Of a stretch of DNA of 64,000 nucleotides, positions 29,791 to 39,589 are shown piece by piece. How positions within the stretch are numbered: the first letter of the stretch is position 1; every line of letters begins with the position of its first letter. This stretch comes from Streptomyces drozdowiczii. GTDB taxonomy: Bacteria; Actinomycetota; Actinomycetes; Streptomycetales; Streptomycetaceae. The notes under the pieces are model-generated. The model ran no database searches, had not been told where the DNA came from, and saw nothing but the letters and a program-made list of their open reading frames with translations. The DNA is taken from the NCBI RefSeq assembly GCF_026167665.1, contig NZ_CP098740.1:744001-808000 (forward strand), read 5' to 3'. The translations under genes and the position numbers were made by a program.

Positions 29791-30655
29791 GCCCGCCGCC
29801 GCGTACGGCTGCCCGGTGCGCCGCCCGGGCGCGCCGGGCCCGGGGCAGGTAGCGCAGCCGCTCCGGCAGGACGGGCACGAGCAGCCGGACCACCGCGCAG
29901 AACCGCCGCAGGGCGCGCTCCTGCGCGTCGGTCCACTCCAGGCCGATGGCCTCGCGGGCGTCGGGCGGCATCAGCCCGACGGTGAGGAACGAGCGGAACC
30001 GGGCGAGCGGCGGGAGCAGCACCGGCCACACCGCCCCGAGCAGCAGCCGCAGCGCCCAGGGACCCCGGTCCGGCGGCGGGACCGCGGTGTCGGTGGCGAC
30101 GAGTTCCGCTACGACGGGGGTCTTCTCGATCTCGTCGGCCAGCATGGCGCGGTAGTACGGCCAGAACTCCTCGATCGTCTGCGGCATGTCCCGGTCCTGG
30201 ATGCCGAGCACCCGGCCCACCTGGAGCCATTCCGCGTACAGGGCGCGCTCCTGCGCGCGGCTGAGCGGGCGCAGGAGGTAGCGGGCGCCGTGCCGGTAGA
30301 CAGGGTAGCCGGTGGCGTGCACCCAGGCGTAGTTCGCCGGGGTCAGGGCGTGGTAGGGGCGGCCCCGGGTGTCGGTGCCCTGGATGGTGCGGTGCAGCCG
30401 GCGGAGCCTGCGCCCCTCCTCGGCGGCCTCCTCGCCTCCGTACACCCAGAGCTGGAGCGAGCTGAGCGAGCGCTCGCCGCGTCCCCAGGGGTCCGTGCGG
30501 AACACGGAGTGCTCGTCCACGCCCGCGCCGACGGCGGGGTGGGCGACCTGGAGGGTGAGGGCGGCGGGCAGCATCAACAGGGCCCGCACGTCGCCGGACA
30601 GGCTCCACAGCACGCCGCCGGGCGGGGGCGGCGCGGGCTCGTTCGTGTTGTTCAT
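29753..30655 (-). CDS. oxygenase MpaB-like protein (DUF2236)
   Basis: 300 residues from ATG 30655, with GGAG 6 bp upstream. The family's LTLQVAHPAVGAGVDEHSVF is near residue 35 with a conserved His, HRTIQGTDTRG and ANYAWVHATGYPVY further on, likely heme/metal contacts. Relatives include latex clearing protein-like and fungal MpaB oxygenases. Substrate unknown. The coding sequence runs 38 bp into the end of the convergent LacI gene. Confidence 0.85.
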   Translation of the reverse strand: MNNTNEPAPPPPGGVLWSLSGDVRALLMLPAALTLQVAHPAVGAGVDEHSVFRTDPWGRGERSLSSLQLWVYGGEEAAEEGRRLRRLHRTIQGTDTRGRPYHALTPANYAWVHATGYPVYRHGARYLLRPLSRAQERALYAEWLQVGRVLGIQDRDMPQTIEEFWPYYRAMLADEIEKTPVVAELVATDTAVPPPDRGPWALRLLLGAVWPVLLPPLARFRSFLTVGLMPPDAREAIGLEWTDAQERALRRFCAVVRLLVPVLPERLRYLPRARRARAAHRAAVRGGGLRPRRGGPAASA

Positions 30656-30704
30656 GCGGTGCTCCCGGCGGTGGCGTCGACGGCACTGATGGTGAGGCGC
30701 CCGG

Positions 30705-31514
30705 TCAGGCGGGGTCGCAGCGGGCCAGCAGCTCCCGGGCCTCCGCGGTGCGGTGGTGGTCCGGCCCGACGGTGGCCAGGCAGGCGGCGAGGGCGGCATC
30801 GGCCCGGGTGCGGGCTTCGGCGGCGCGGCCCAGGCCCAGCAGGGCGGTGCCGGTGACCAGGTGCAGGGCGCCGTCGTCCGTGACGCGCTGCCCATCGGTC
30901 AGGGCGCGGTGCAGTTCGCCGGCGGTCGCGGCCTCGGCGAGCGCTTCCTCGTAGCGTTCCTGGCCGTTGAGGCTGCGGGCAAGGCCGAGCTGGAGCACAT
31001 GGCGGACGTGGGGTGTCGCGGCCGGTTCCGCCAGGGCTTCACGGGCCAGCGCCTCGGCCTTCATGTGCTGTCCCAGCTTGTTGAGGGCGTAGACGAGTCC
31101 GTTCGTGGCGGCGGCCGCGACGAGCCGTGTGTCCTCGTCCGTGGCGCCGGCCGTGGCGCGGACGACGGCCTCGCACTCCGCCACGCACTCGGCGTGCCGG
31201 CCCCCCGCGGCCAGTTGCTGGGCGCGGTCGGAGCGGAGTTTCAGGGTCTGCCAGTGCTCGGCGCCGTAGAACTCGTGGGAGGCCGCGAGGGCCTCCTCGT
31301 ACTCGCTGACGGCTTCCGTGTGGCGGCCCTGGGCTCCGGTCGAGATGGCGATCACCGTCCGCGCCACCACGAGTTCCTCCCCGGACAGAGACGACCGGAT
31401 CAGGGCACGCCCCTCCTTCTCCGCCTGGGCGTACTGCCCGGCGTGGAACAGCTCGGCGAGCCGGAAGACGGGGGACGGCTTCGTACGTCTGGCGCGCGAT
31501 CGGAAGAACTTCAT
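30705..31514 (-). CDS. tetratricopeptide-repeat protein
   Basis: 269 residues, soluble. Several TPR-like helix pairs: AELFHAGQYAQAEKEGRAL, GRHTEAVSEYEEALAASHE, GRHAECVAECEAVV, ERYEEALAEAATAGEL, GRAAEARTRADAAL. It has the (Y/A-x-E-A) spacing typical of TPRs and resembles TPR regions of actinobacterial signalling proteins. Probably a scaffold; partner unknown. It lies 49 bp upstream of the MpaB-like gene on the same strand, so the two may form an operon. Confidence 0.82.
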   Translation of the reverse strand: MKFFRSRARRTKPSPVFRLAELFHAGQYAQAEKEGRALIRSSLSGEELVVARTVIAISTGAQGRHTEAVSEYEEALAASHEFYGAEHWQTLKLRSDRAQQLAAGGRHAECVAECEAVVRATAGATDEDTRLVAAAATNGLVYALNKLGQHMKAEALAREALAEPAATPHVRHVLQLGLARSLNGQERYEEALAEAATAGELHRALTDGQRVTDDGALHLVTGTALLGLGRAAEARTRADAALAACLATVGPDHHRTAEARELLARCDPA

Positions 31515-31609
31515 GCCCGGAGCTTAGGGAGGGCGCGCGCGGGGCCCGGCAGGGGGTGGGGCCTTCCGGCTCGGGCGGCGAGCGGCGGCGGGCGGCGGCC
31601 CGGTCGCAC

Positions 31610-31638
31610 TTTCACATCGGTGGTGAGACAGCAATACT
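31610..31638 (+). promoter_or_regulatory. possible operator/promoter of the second MerR gene
   Basis: TCACATCGGTGGTGA (31612-31626) is an imperfect palindrome followed by a -10-like AATACT (31633-31638), 32 bp before ATG 31671. It is reminiscent of the TCACAT/ATGTGA palindrome in the transposon MerR promoter. Confidence 0.35.
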
Positions 31639-31670
31639 GTTGCACCGGGCACCGGACACGAGGAGCGGAC

Positions 31671-32402
31671 ATGGCGACCGAGGCCGAGGAGCCGAAGCTC
31701 ACCGTCGACGAGCTGGCGGCTCGTGCCGGGGTGACCGTGCGGACGGTGCGGTTCTACAGCACCCGGGGGCTGTTGCCGCCGCCGGTGATCGGGCCGCGCC
31801 GGGTCGGGCACTACGGGCACGACCACCTGTCGCGGCTGGCGCTCATCGAGGAGCTTCAGCACCAGGGCATGACGCTCGCCGCGATCGAACGGTATCTGGA
31901 GCAGCTGCCGCCCGACCTCAGCGCCCACGATCTGGCCATCCACCGGGCCCTGGTCGCCTCGTGGGCGCCGGACTCGCCGGAGGACGCCTCGCGGGCGGAG
32001 CTGGAGCGGCGGGCCGGGCGGTCGCTGAGCGGCCAGGACCTCGACCGGCTGGCCGCGATGGGGGTGCTGGAGCGGTCCGCGCCCGAGGACGGGGTCTTCC
32101 GGCTGGATCCGGGGCTGCTCCGGCTCGGCGTGGAGCTGCTCGACGTGCCGATCGCGCACGAGACGATCCTCGCCGCCCGTACGGTCCTGCTGGAGCACAC
32201 GCGCTCGGCCGCGCAGGAGCTGACCCGGCTCTTCCGGGACGAGGTGTGGAATCCGTACCGGGAGCGGGAGGCGGACCCCGAGCACGTCAAGGCGATGAAG
32301 TCGCTGTCCGCGCACATGCAGCCGATGGTGCTCCAGGCCCTGGTGACCGCGTTCCAGCGGTCGCTGAAGGAGGAGCTGCGGGCCGCGTTCACCACGGAGT
32401 GA
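31671..32402 (+). CDS. MerR family transcriptional regulator with large C-terminal domain
   Basis: 243 residues from ATG 31671, GAGGAG about 5 bp upstream. N-terminal MerR HTH: LTVDELAARAGVTVRTVRFYSTRGLLPPP, wing VGHYGHDH. The rest (residues 80-243) is an all-helical effector region without Cys, longer than classical MerR, ending in a helix bundle (HMQPMVLQALVTAFQRSLKEEL). Probably senses an organic ligand and controls its own promoter; it faces the acyl-CoA degradation operon convergently. Confidence 0.88.
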   Translation: MATEAEEPKLTVDELAARAGVTVRTVRFYSTRGLLPPPVIGPRRVGHYGHDHLSRLALIEELQHQGMTLAAIERYLEQLPPDLSAHDLAIHRALVASWAPDSPEDASRAELERRAGRSLSGQDLDRLAAMGVLERSAPEDGVFRLDPGLLRLGVELLDVPIAHETILAARTVLLEHTRSAAQELTRLFRDEVWNPYREREADPEHVKAMKSLSAHMQPMVLQALVTAFQRSLKEELRAAFTTE

Positions 32403-32410
32403 ACGCGGCC
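32381..32410. terminator. hairpin overlapping the MerR stop codon
   Basis: GGCCGCGTTCA (32381-32391) pairs perfectly with TGAACGCGGCC (32400-32410) around 8 nt. The right arm begins with the stop codon. Lies between convergent genes, so it can serve both. Confidence 0.55.
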
Positions 32411-32420
32411 TCGCGTCGGG

Positions 32421-34592
32421 TCAGTCGTGGAAGGTCTCGCCCTTCTCCGCCTTCTCCACCAGCAGCGCGGGCGGCAGGAAGCGGTCCCCGTAGCGCTCGG
32501 CGAGCTCCCGGGCGCGGGCCACGAAGCCGGGCAGGCCGCCCTCGTAACCGTTGATGTACTGGAGCACGCCGCCGGTCCACGGCGGGAAGCCGATGCCCAT
32601 GATGGAGCCGATGTTGGCGTCGGCGACGGTGATGAGGACGTTCTCCTCCAGGCAGCGGACGCTGTCCAGCGCCTCGGAGAAGAGCATGCGCTCCTGCATG
32701 TCGGTGAACGGGATCTCGGTGTCCGGCTTCGTGAAGTGCTCGCGCAGGCCCGGCCACAGACGCGTCCGCTTGCCCGCCTCGTCGTACTCGTAGAAGCCCG
32801 CGCCGCCGCTGCGGCCGGGGCGGCCGAACTCGTCGACCATGCGGTCGATCACCTCGTCCGCCGGGTGGCCGGGCCAGGTGCCGCCCGCCTCCTCGACGGC
32901 CTTGCGGGTCTCGTTGCGGATCTTGCGCGGCAGGGTGAGCGTCAGCTCGTCCATCAGCGAGAGCACCTTGGCCGGGTAGCCGGCCTGCGCGGCGGCCTGC
33001 TCGACGGAGGCGGGTTCGACGCCCTCGCCGACCATCGCCACGCCCTCGTTGATGAACTGGCCGATGACGCGCGAGGTGAAGAAGCCGCGCGAGTCGTTGA
33101 CGACGATCGGGGTCTTCTTGATCCGGCGGACCAGGTCGAACGCGCGGGCCAGCGCCTCGTCGCCGGTCTTCTCGCCCTTGATGATCTCGACCAGCGGCAT
33201 CTTGTCGACCGGAGAGAAGAAGTGCAGCCCGATGAAGTCGGCGGGGCGCGAGACGCCCTCGGCGAGGACGGTGATCGGGAGGGTGGAGGTGTTGGAGCAG
33301 AGCAGCGCGTCGGGCTCGATGACGTCCTGGATCTCCTGGAACACCTTGTGCTTGAGGGCGGTGTCCTCGAAGACGGCCTCGATCACCGCGTCGCAGCCCG
33401 CGAGGTCGGCCACGTCACCGGTCGGGGTGATGCGGGCCAGCAGCTCGTCCCGCTTGGCCTCGGTCGTACGGCCCCGGGACAGCGCCTTGTCGAGCAGCTT
33501 CTCGCTGTACGCCTTGCCCTTGGCGGCGGCCTCGGCGGAGACGTCCTTGAGGACGACCTCGATCCCGGCCTTGGCGCAGGAGTACGCGATGCCCGCGCCC
33601 ATCATGCCCGCGCCGAGGACGGCGACCTTGCGGACCTGGCGCTCCTCGATGCCCTTGGGGCGGCTGGCACCGGAGTTGACGGCCTGGAGGTCGAAGAAGA
33701 ACGCCTGGATCATGTTCTTGGAGACCTGGCCGGTGACCAGCTCGGTGAAGTACCGGGCCTCGATGGTCAGCGCGGTCTCGAAGTCGACCTGGGAGCCCTC
33801 GACGGCGGCGGCGAGGATGTTGCGCGGCGCGGGCATGGGCGCGCCCGCGATCTGCTTCTTCAGGTTCGACGGGAAGGCCGGCAGGTTCGCGGCGAACTTC
33901 GGGTGCGACGGAGTGCCGCCGGGGATCTTGTAGCCCTTGACGTCCCAGGGCTGCTGGGACTCGGGGTGGGCGTCGATGAAGGCGCGGGCCTTCTCCAGCA
34001 TCTCCTCGGGCGTGGCGGCGACCTCGTGGACGAGGCCGTTCTCCTGTGCGCGGCGCGGGGTGTACTGGGTGCCCTGGAGGAGGACCTTGAGCAGGGCGTC
34101 CGCGATGCCCATGAGGCGCACGGTGCGGGTGACGCCGCCGCCCGCGGGGAGCAGGCCGAGGGTGACCTCGGGGAGGCCGATGCGGGAGCCGGGGGCGTCG
34201 AGGGCGATGCGGTGGTGGGAGGCGAGCGCGATCTCGTAACCGCCGCCGAGGGCCGCGCCGTTGATGGCGGCGACGACCGGCTTGCCGAGGGTCTCGATGC
34301 GGCGCAGGGAGTTCTTGATGGCGGTGCCGGTGTCGAACGCGAGCTGAGCGCTCGAAGGACCGATCCTGATCATGTCCTTGAGGTCGCCGCCGGCGAAGAA
34401 GGTCTTCTTGGCGGAGGTGTAGATGATGCCCCGGATGGAGTCCTTCTCGGCCTCGGCGCGGTCCGCGACGGCCGCGATGGAGTCCTTGAACGCCTGGTTC
34501 ATCGTGTTGGCGGACTGGTTGGGATCGTCCAGTACGAGGGTGACGACGCCGGTCTCGTCCTGTTCCCAGCGGATGGTCGTGCTCTCGGTCAT
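32421..34592 (-). CDS. fadB: fatty-acid oxidation complex alpha subunit-like (enoyl-CoA hydratase / 3-hydroxyacyl-CoA dehydrogenase)
   Basis: 723 residues. N-terminal crotonase half with oxyanion loops FFAGGDLKDMI (about 68) and ALGGGYEIALASHHRIAL (about 118) and the GLPEVTLGLLPAGGG catalytic loop. From about 330 comes a 3-hydroxyacyl-CoA dehydrogenase: NAD motif VAVLGAGMMGAGIAYSCA, then the catalytic His region in FIGLHFFSPVDKMPLVEI. It hydrates enoyl-CoA and oxidises the 3-hydroxyacyl-CoA. Last gene of a four-gene acyl-CoA operon, 31 bp after the thiolase. Confidence 0.94.
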   Translation of the reverse strand: MTESTTIRWEQDETGVVTLVLDDPNQSANTMNQAFKDSIAAVADRAEAEKDSIRGIIYTSAKKTFFAGGDLKDMIRIGPSSAQLAFDTGTAIKNSLRRIETLGKPVVAAINGAALGGGYEIALASHHRIALDAPGSRIGLPEVTLGLLPAGGGVTRTVRLMGIADALLKVLLQGTQYTPRRAQENGLVHEVAATPEEMLEKARAFIDAHPESQQPWDVKGYKIPGGTPSHPKFAANLPAFPSNLKKQIAGAPMPAPRNILAAAVEGSQVDFETALTIEARYFTELVTGQVSKNMIQAFFFDLQAVNSGASRPKGIEERQVRKVAVLGAGMMGAGIAYSCAKAGIEVVLKDVSAEAAAKGKAYSEKLLDKALSRGRTTEAKRDELLARITPTGDVADLAGCDAVIEAVFEDTALKHKVFQEIQDVIEPDALLCSNTSTLPITVLAEGVSRPADFIGLHFFSPVDKMPLVEIIKGEKTGDEALARAFDLVRRIKKTPIVVNDSRGFFTSRVIGQFINEGVAMVGEGVEPASVEQAAAQAGYPAKVLSLMDELTLTLPRKIRNETRKAVEEAGGTWPGHPADEVIDRMVDEFGRPGRSGGAGFYEYDEAGKRTRLWPGLREHFTKPDTEIPFTDMQERMLFSEALDSVRCLEENVLITVADANIGSIMGIGFPPWTGGVLQYINGYEGGLPGFVARARELAERYGDRFLPPALLVEKAEKGETFHD

Positions 34593-34623
34593 GGGTGTGT
34601 CTTCTCCGTAGGAAGGGGGACGG

Positions 34624-35838
34624 TCAGAGACGCTCGACGACGGTGGCGATGCCCATGCCGCCGCCCACGCACAGGGTGGCGAGGCCGTAGCGCTGGTCCC
34701 GGCGCTCCAGTTCGTCGATGAGGGTGCCGAGGATCATGGCGCCGGTGGCGCCCAGCGGGTGGCCGAGCGCGATGGCGCCGCCGTTGACGTTGACCTTGTC
34801 GAGGGAGACGCCCATGTCCCGGACGAACCGCAGGACGACCCCGGCGAAGGCTTCGTTGATCTCGATGAGGTCGATGTCGTCGATGGTCAGCCCGGCCTTG
34901 GCGAGCGCCTTGCGGCTGGCGGGGGCGGGGCCGGTGAGCATGATGGTCGGCTCGGAGCCGGAGACCGCGGCGGAGACGATACGGGCGCGCGGGGTGAGAC
35001 CGTAGCGCTCGCCGGTCTGCTGGTTGCCGATGGCGACGAGGGAGGCGCCGTCCACGATGCCGGAGGAGTTGCCCGCGTGGTGGACGTGGTCGATCTTCTC
35101 GACCCAGTGGTACTTCTGGAGGGCCACCGCGTCGAAGCCGCCCATCTCGCCGATCGTCGCGAAGGAGGGCTTGAGCGCGGCGAGCGAGTCGGCGGTGGTG
35201 CCGGGGCGCATGTGCTCGTCGTGGTCGAGGACGACGAGGCCGTTGCGGTCCTTGACGGGGACGACGGACCGGGCGAAGCGGTTGTCCTTCCACGCCTCGG
35301 CGGCCCGTTCCTGCGACAGCGCGGCGTACTCGTCCACATCGCGGCGGGAGAAGCCCTCGATGGTGGCGATGAGGTCGGCGCCGATGCCCTGGGGGGCGAA
35401 GCCGGTCTCGTAGTTGGTCATCGGGTCCATCGCCCAGGCGCCGCCGTCGGAGCCCATCGGCACCCGGGACATCGACTCGACGCCGCCGGCGAGGACCAGG
35501 TCCTCCCAGCCCGAACGCACCTTGGCGGCGGCCAGGTTGACGGCTTCGAGGCCCGAGGCGCAGAAGCGGTTCTCCTGGACGCCGGCGACGGTGTCGGGGA
35601 GGCCGGCCGCGATGGCGGCGATCCGGGCGATGTCGGAGCCCTGGTCGCCGAGCGGGCTGACCACGCCGAGGACGATGTCGTCGATCGCGGCCGGGTCCAG
35701 GCTCGGGAAGCGGGCGCGGATCTCGTGGATCAGGCCGACGACGAGGTCGATGGGCTTGGTGCCGTGCAGGGCGCCGTTGGCCTTGCCGCGGCCGCGCGGG
35801 GTGCGGATCGCGTCGTAGACGAATGCTTCGGTACTCAA
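34624..35838 (-). CDS. fadA: acetyl-CoA acetyltransferase (thiolase)
   Basis: 404 residues. Nucleophilic Cys in [16 protein letters not shown] (about residue 92); GHPLGATGA with the catalytic His (about 360); C-terminal LCVGGGMG with the second catalytic Cys (about 392). Complete degradative-type thiolase, cleaving 3-ketoacyl-CoA to acetyl-CoA. It pairs with the FadB-like gene downstream as the beta subunit of a beta-oxidation complex. Confidence 0.94.
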   Translation of the reverse strand: MSTEAFVYDAIRTPRGRGKANGALHGTKPIDLVVGLIHEIRARFPSLDPAAIDDIVLGVVSPLGDQGSDIARIAAIAAGLPDTVAGVQENRFCASGLEAVNLAAAKVRSGWEDLVLAGGVESMSRVPMGSDGGAWAMDPMTNYETGFAPQGIGADLIATIEGFSRRDVDEYAALSQERAAEAWKDNRFARSVVPVKDRNGLVVLDHDEHMRPGTTADSLAALKPSFATIGEMGGFDAVALQKYHWVEKIDHVHHAGNSSGIVDGASLVAIGNQQTGERYGLTPRARIVSAAVSGSEPTIMLTGPAPASRKALAKAGLTIDDIDLIEINEAFAGVVLRFVRDMGVSLDKVNVNGGAIALGHPLGATGAMILGTLIDELERRDQRYGLATLCVGGGMGIATVVERL

Positions 35839-35890
35839 GACAGCTGCCTTTCGAGGGTGGTGGCGCGAGCGTGGTCCGGGGAGGCGGGGG

Positions 35891-37033
35891 TCAGGCGAGC
35901 AGCGAGCGGCCGATGATCTCCTTCATGATCTCGGTCGTGCCGCCGTAGATGGTCTGGATGCGGCCGTCGGTGAACGCCCGGGCCACCGGGTACTCGCTCA
36001 TGTAGCCGTAGCCGCCGTGGAGTTGGAGGCAGCGGTCGGCGACGCGCTTCTGGAGTTCGGTCGCCCACCATTTCGCCATCGAGGCGTGCACGGCGTCGAG
36101 GGTGCCGTCCGAGTGGTCCACGATGCAGCGGTCGAGGAAGGCCCGGGTGACGGCGCACTCGGTGGCCATCTCCGCGATCTCGAAGCGGATGTGCTGGAGC
36201 TTGGAGAGCGGCCGGCCGAACGCCTCGCGCTCCTTGACGTACGCGGTGGTGATCTCCAGGAGGTGTTCGGCGGCGGCGATCCCGGCGACGGCTATGCCCA
36301 TGCGTTCCTGGGCGAGGTTGGTCATCAGGTGGATGAAGGCGCCGTCGCGCTCGCCGAGCAGGTTCTCCTTCGGCACACGCACGTCGTTGAAGAACAACTC
36401 GGCCGTGTCCTGCGACTTCTGGCCGATCTTGTCGAGGTTGCGGCCCCGCTCGAAGCCCTCCGCGCCGCGCTCGACCACGATCAGCGAGAGGCCCTTCGCG
36501 CCGCCCTCCGGGGTGGTCTTCGCGACGACGACCACCAGGTCGGCCAGGATGCCGTTGGAGATGAAGGTCTTGGAGCCGTTGAGCAGCCAGTGGTCGCCCT
36601 TGTCCTCGGCGGTGGTGCGGATGCCCTGGAGGTCGGAGCCGGCGCCCGGTTCGGTCATGGCGATGGCGGTGATGGTCTCGCCGCTGCAGAAGCCGGGCAG
36701 CCAGCGCCGCTTCTGCTCGTCGGTGGCGAGGCCGGTGAGGTACGGGCCGATGATGTCGTTGTGCAGACCGAGCGCGATCCCGGGGGTGCCGGCCCGGGTG
36801 AACTCCTCGGCCAGGACCGCGCTGTAGCGGAAGTCGGGGTTGCCGCCGCCCCCGTACTCCTCGGGCACCGCGAGGCCGAGGAGGCCCTGCCGGCCGGCGG
36901 CGCGCCACGCCTCGCGCGAGACGATGCCGTCCTTCTCCCACTGCTCGTAGTGCGGAAGGACCTCCTTGGCGAGGAAGGTGCGCACGGTCTCGCGGAACGC
37001 GTCGTGCTCTGCGGTGAAGATCTGCCGCTGCAT
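35891..37033 (-). CDS. acyl-CoA dehydrogenase
   Basis: 380 residues from ATG 37033, which overlaps the CoA-transferase stop as TGATG. Family signatures [14 protein letters not shown] (FAD/substrate site, about residue 125) and, near the C-terminus, [16 protein letters not shown] with [14 protein letters not shown]. The catalytic base is expected in the GGTTEI region or just before. It catalyses the first step of beta-oxidation, passing electrons to ETF. Second gene in the operon. Confidence 0.93.
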   Translation of the reverse strand: MQRQIFTAEHDAFRETVRTFLAKEVLPHYEQWEKDGIVSREAWRAAGRQGLLGLAVPEEYGGGGNPDFRYSAVLAEEFTRAGTPGIALGLHNDIIGPYLTGLATDEQKRRWLPGFCSGETITAIAMTEPGAGSDLQGIRTTAEDKGDHWLLNGSKTFISNGILADLVVVVAKTTPEGGAKGLSLIVVERGAEGFERGRNLDKIGQKSQDTAELFFNDVRVPKENLLGERDGAFIHLMTNLAQERMGIAVAGIAAAEHLLEITTAYVKEREAFGRPLSKLQHIRFEIAEMATECAVTRAFLDRCIVDHSDGTLDAVHASMAKWWATELQKRVADRCLQLHGGYGYMSEYPVARAFTDGRIQTIYGGTTEIMKEIIGRSLLA

Positions 37034-38184
37034 CAGGGGGTGGTGTCCTTCCGGGTGGTCCGCAGGCCGGGCACGTCCCAGTCGGCGGCGACGGCTTCGG
37101 TGTCCGCGCCCGGCAGGACGGGCCCGGTGCGCACGGAGGTGGGCGTGGCCGAGAAGCGGGGGGCGGGCGCGGGCTGGGTGAGTCCGCCGTGCTCCACGAA
37201 GGTGGCGCGGGCGGCGAGATGGGGGTGGTGCGGGGCCTCGCGGAGCGAGAGGACCGGGGCCACGCAGGCGTCCGACCCGTCGAAGACCTCGGTCCACTCG
37301 GCGCGGGTGCGGGCGCGGAACCGGTCCGCGACGGCGGCGCGCAGTTCGTCCCAGCGGGCCAGGTCGTTCCGGTCCGGGACGGTGTCCGCGATGCCGAGAA
37401 GCTTCACGAACTCGTCGTAGAACCGCTGCTCCAGCGGGCCCACGGCCATGTACTGCCCGTCGGCGGTCTCGTACGAGCCGTAGAACGGGCAGCCGCCGTC
37501 GAGCAGGTTGGCGCCGCGCCGGTCCTGCCAGCTCCCGGCCGCGAGCATGCCGTGGATCATCGTGGCGAGGTGGGCGGCGCCGTCCACGATCGCCGCGTCA
37601 ACCACCTGTCCGGTGCCGCCGGGCGTACGGGCGTGCTGGAGGGCGGCGAGGACGCCGACGACGAGGTAGAGCGAGCCGCCCGCGTAGTCGCCGACCAGGT
37701 TGGCGGGGACGGTGGGCGGCTCGTCCGGCCGGCCGATCATGGAGAGGGTGCCGGTGAGCGCGATATACGCGATGTCGTGCCCGGCGCGCTCGGCCAGCGG
37801 CCCGTCCTGGCCCCACCCGGTCATCCGCCCGTAGACGAGCTTCGGGTTGCGGGCCAGGCAGGCTTCGGGGCCCACGCCGAGGCGTTCCGCGACGCCGGGG
37901 CGGTACCCCTCGATGAGGACGTCGGCGCGGGCGGCCAGGTCAAGGACGGTGGCCGGGCCGTCCGGGGCCTTGAGGTCGACCAGCACGGAGCGCTTGTTGC
38001 GGTTGGTGAGGTCGAGGGCCGGGTCGATGCCGAGTCCGGCGCCGCCGGGACGGTCGACGCGCACCACGTCGGCGCCCAGATCGGCCAGCAGCATCGCGGC
38101 GAACGGGCCGGGGCCGATGCCGGCCAGCTCCACCACCCGCAGCCCGTCGAGCGGGCCGCGCGGGCCGTTCCCTGGTGTCGCCAT
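37033..38184 (-). CDS. CaiB/BaiF family CoA transferase
   Basis: 383 residues from ATG 38184. CoA-transferase family III: N-terminal GLRVVELAGIGPGPFAAMLLADLGADVVRVD, then the DLTNRNKRSVLVDLK segment and the GDYAGGSLYLVVGVLAAL region; Asp in AAIVDGAAHL is a candidate for the catalytic aspartate. The GPGPFAAM look is of the alpha-methylacyl-CoA racemase branch. It moves CoA between acyl groups or racemises branched acyl-CoA, feeding the downstream dehydrogenase. First gene of the operon. Confidence 0.92.
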   Translation of the reverse strand: MATPGNGPRGPLDGLRVVELAGIGPGPFAAMLLADLGADVVRVDRPGGAGLGIDPALDLTNRNKRSVLVDLKAPDGPATVLDLAARADVLIEGYRPGVAERLGVGPEACLARNPKLVYGRMTGWGQDGPLAERAGHDIAYIALTGTLSMIGRPDEPPTVPANLVGDYAGGSLYLVVGVLAALQHARTPGGTGQVVDAAIVDGAAHLATMIHGMLAAGSWQDRRGANLLDGGCPFYGSYETADGQYMAVGPLEQRFYDEFVKLLGIADTVPDRNDLARWDELRAAVADRFRARTRAEWTEVFDGSDACVAPVLSLREAPHHPHLAARATFVEHGGLTQPAPAPRFSATPTSVRTGPVLPGADTEAVAADWDVPGLRTTRKDTTP

Positions 38185-38395
38185 CGAGCCCCCAGCGGTA
38201 TGACACAACTGATGTAACATCGATGATGCTAAGAACGCACCGCGCTCCGCACAACCCCTGGGCCGAGCAAGCGCTTAGTTCTTCTCATGGGTACTCATGG
38301 ATACTCCCCCATCACCCCTCCCGCCCGCACACCGCCACGGCGACCGCGCTAACCTCTGCTCGCTCCGTCCGGCGCCGTCCTCCGTGGAGGCTTTC

Positions 38396-39586
38396 GTGAA
38401 CAGGCAGAACGGGCCCGCACGCCCTTATGACGTAGTCCTTTTCGGCGCCACCGGCTTCGTGGGCGCGCTCACCGCCGAGTATCTGGCCCGGCACGCCCCC
38501 GAGGGGTGCCGCTGGGCCCTCGCGGGCCGCGACCGCGCCAAGCTGGAGAAGCTGCGCACCCGGCTGACCGCCCTCGATCCGCGCTGCGCGGAGCTGCCGC
38601 TCATCGAGGCGGACGCCTCCGACGAGGGTTCGCTGCGCACGCTGGCCGAGTCCGCCCGGGTGGTGGCCACCACCGTCGGCCCCTATGTCTGGTACGGCGA
38701 GAAGCTGGTCGCCGCCTGCGCGGAGGCGGGGACCGACTACACGGACCTGACGGGCGAGCCGGAGTTCGTGGACCGGATGTACGTGGCGCACGACACCCGG
38801 GCCCGCGAGACCGGCGCCCGCATCGTGCACGCCTGCGGCTTCGACTCCGTGCCGCACGACCTCGGCGCCTACTTCACGGTCCGGCAGCTGCCCGAGGACG
38901 TGCCGCTGCGCGTCGACGGCTTCGTCCGCAGCAACGCCGTCTTCTCCGGCGGTACGTTCGCCTCGGCGCTCACCGCGATGGGCCGGGGCGCGCAGACCGC
39001 GCGCGCCGCGAAGGAGCGCCGGCTGTACGAGCCCCGGGTGGCCGGCCGCCGCGTCCACGCCCCGCTCGGCCGCCCCCGCTTCAGCCCGGAGACCGGCACC
39101 TGGGCGCTTCCGCTGCCGACGCTGGACGCGCGGATCATCGCCCGCTCGGCGAAGGCGCTGCCCCGTTACGGCCCCGACTTCCGCTACCGCCACTACGCCT
39201 CGGTCAAGCGCCTCCCCGTGGCCCTCGGCTCCACCGCCGCGCTCGGTGTGCTGCTCGGCGCCGCGCAGGTACCGGCCACCCGGGACTGGCTGATGGGGCG
39301 TTACGAGCCCGGCGCGGGCCCGGACGCGGAGCGCAGGCGGCGCAGCTGGTTCACCGTGCGGTTCGTCGGCGAGGGCGGCGGGCGGCGGGTGTTCACGGAG
39401 GTCTCGGGCGGCGATCCGGGGTACGACGAGACGGCGAAGATGCTCGCGGAGTCCGCGCTGTGCCTGGCGCTGGACGAGCTGCCGGCCACCTCGGGGCAGG
39501 TCACGACGGCCGCCGCGATGGGCGACGCGCTGCTGGACCGGCTGGTGGCTGCGGGGCTGCGGTTCCGGGTGGCGGCGGTGCGCTGA
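38396..39586 (+). CDS. saccharopine dehydrogenase-like / trans-acting enoyl reductase family protein
   Basis: 396 residues from GTG 38396 with GGAGG 6 bp upstream. N-terminal Rossmann fold YDVVLFGATGFVGALTAEYLA (residues 11-31). The layout matches the mycobacterial trans-acting enoyl reductase (TER) and saccharopine-dehydrogenase-like membrane-associated oxidoreductases, with hydrophobic residues about 280-300 (VALGSTAALGVLLGAA). It is NADP-dependent; substrate probably a lipid. It is divergent from the acyl-CoA operon, fitting a lipid-metabolism neighbourhood. Confidence 0.87.
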   Translation: MNRQNGPARPYDVVLFGATGFVGALTAEYLARHAPEGCRWALAGRDRAKLEKLRTRLTALDPRCAELPLIEADASDEGSLRTLAESARVVATTVGPYVWYGEKLVAACAEAGTDYTDLTGEPEFVDRMYVAHDTRARETGARIVHACGFDSVPHDLGAYFTVRQLPEDVPLRVDGFVRSNAVFSGGTFASALTAMGRGAQTARAAKERRLYEPRVAGRRVHAPLGRPRFSPETGTWALPLPTLDARIIARSAKALPRYGPDFRYRHYASVKRLPVALGSTAALGVLLGAAQVPATRDWLMGRYEPGAGPDAERRRRSWFTVRFVGEGGGRRVFTEVSGGDPGYDETAKMLAESALCLALDELPATSGQVTTAAAMGDALLDRLVAAGLRFRVAAVR

Positions 39587-39589
39587 GCC

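Noticed and set aside
38218..38225. CATCGATG palindrome upstream of the CoA transferase gene as an operator
   Set aside because: Only 8 bp, with no larger symmetry that I could confirm; too short to claim.
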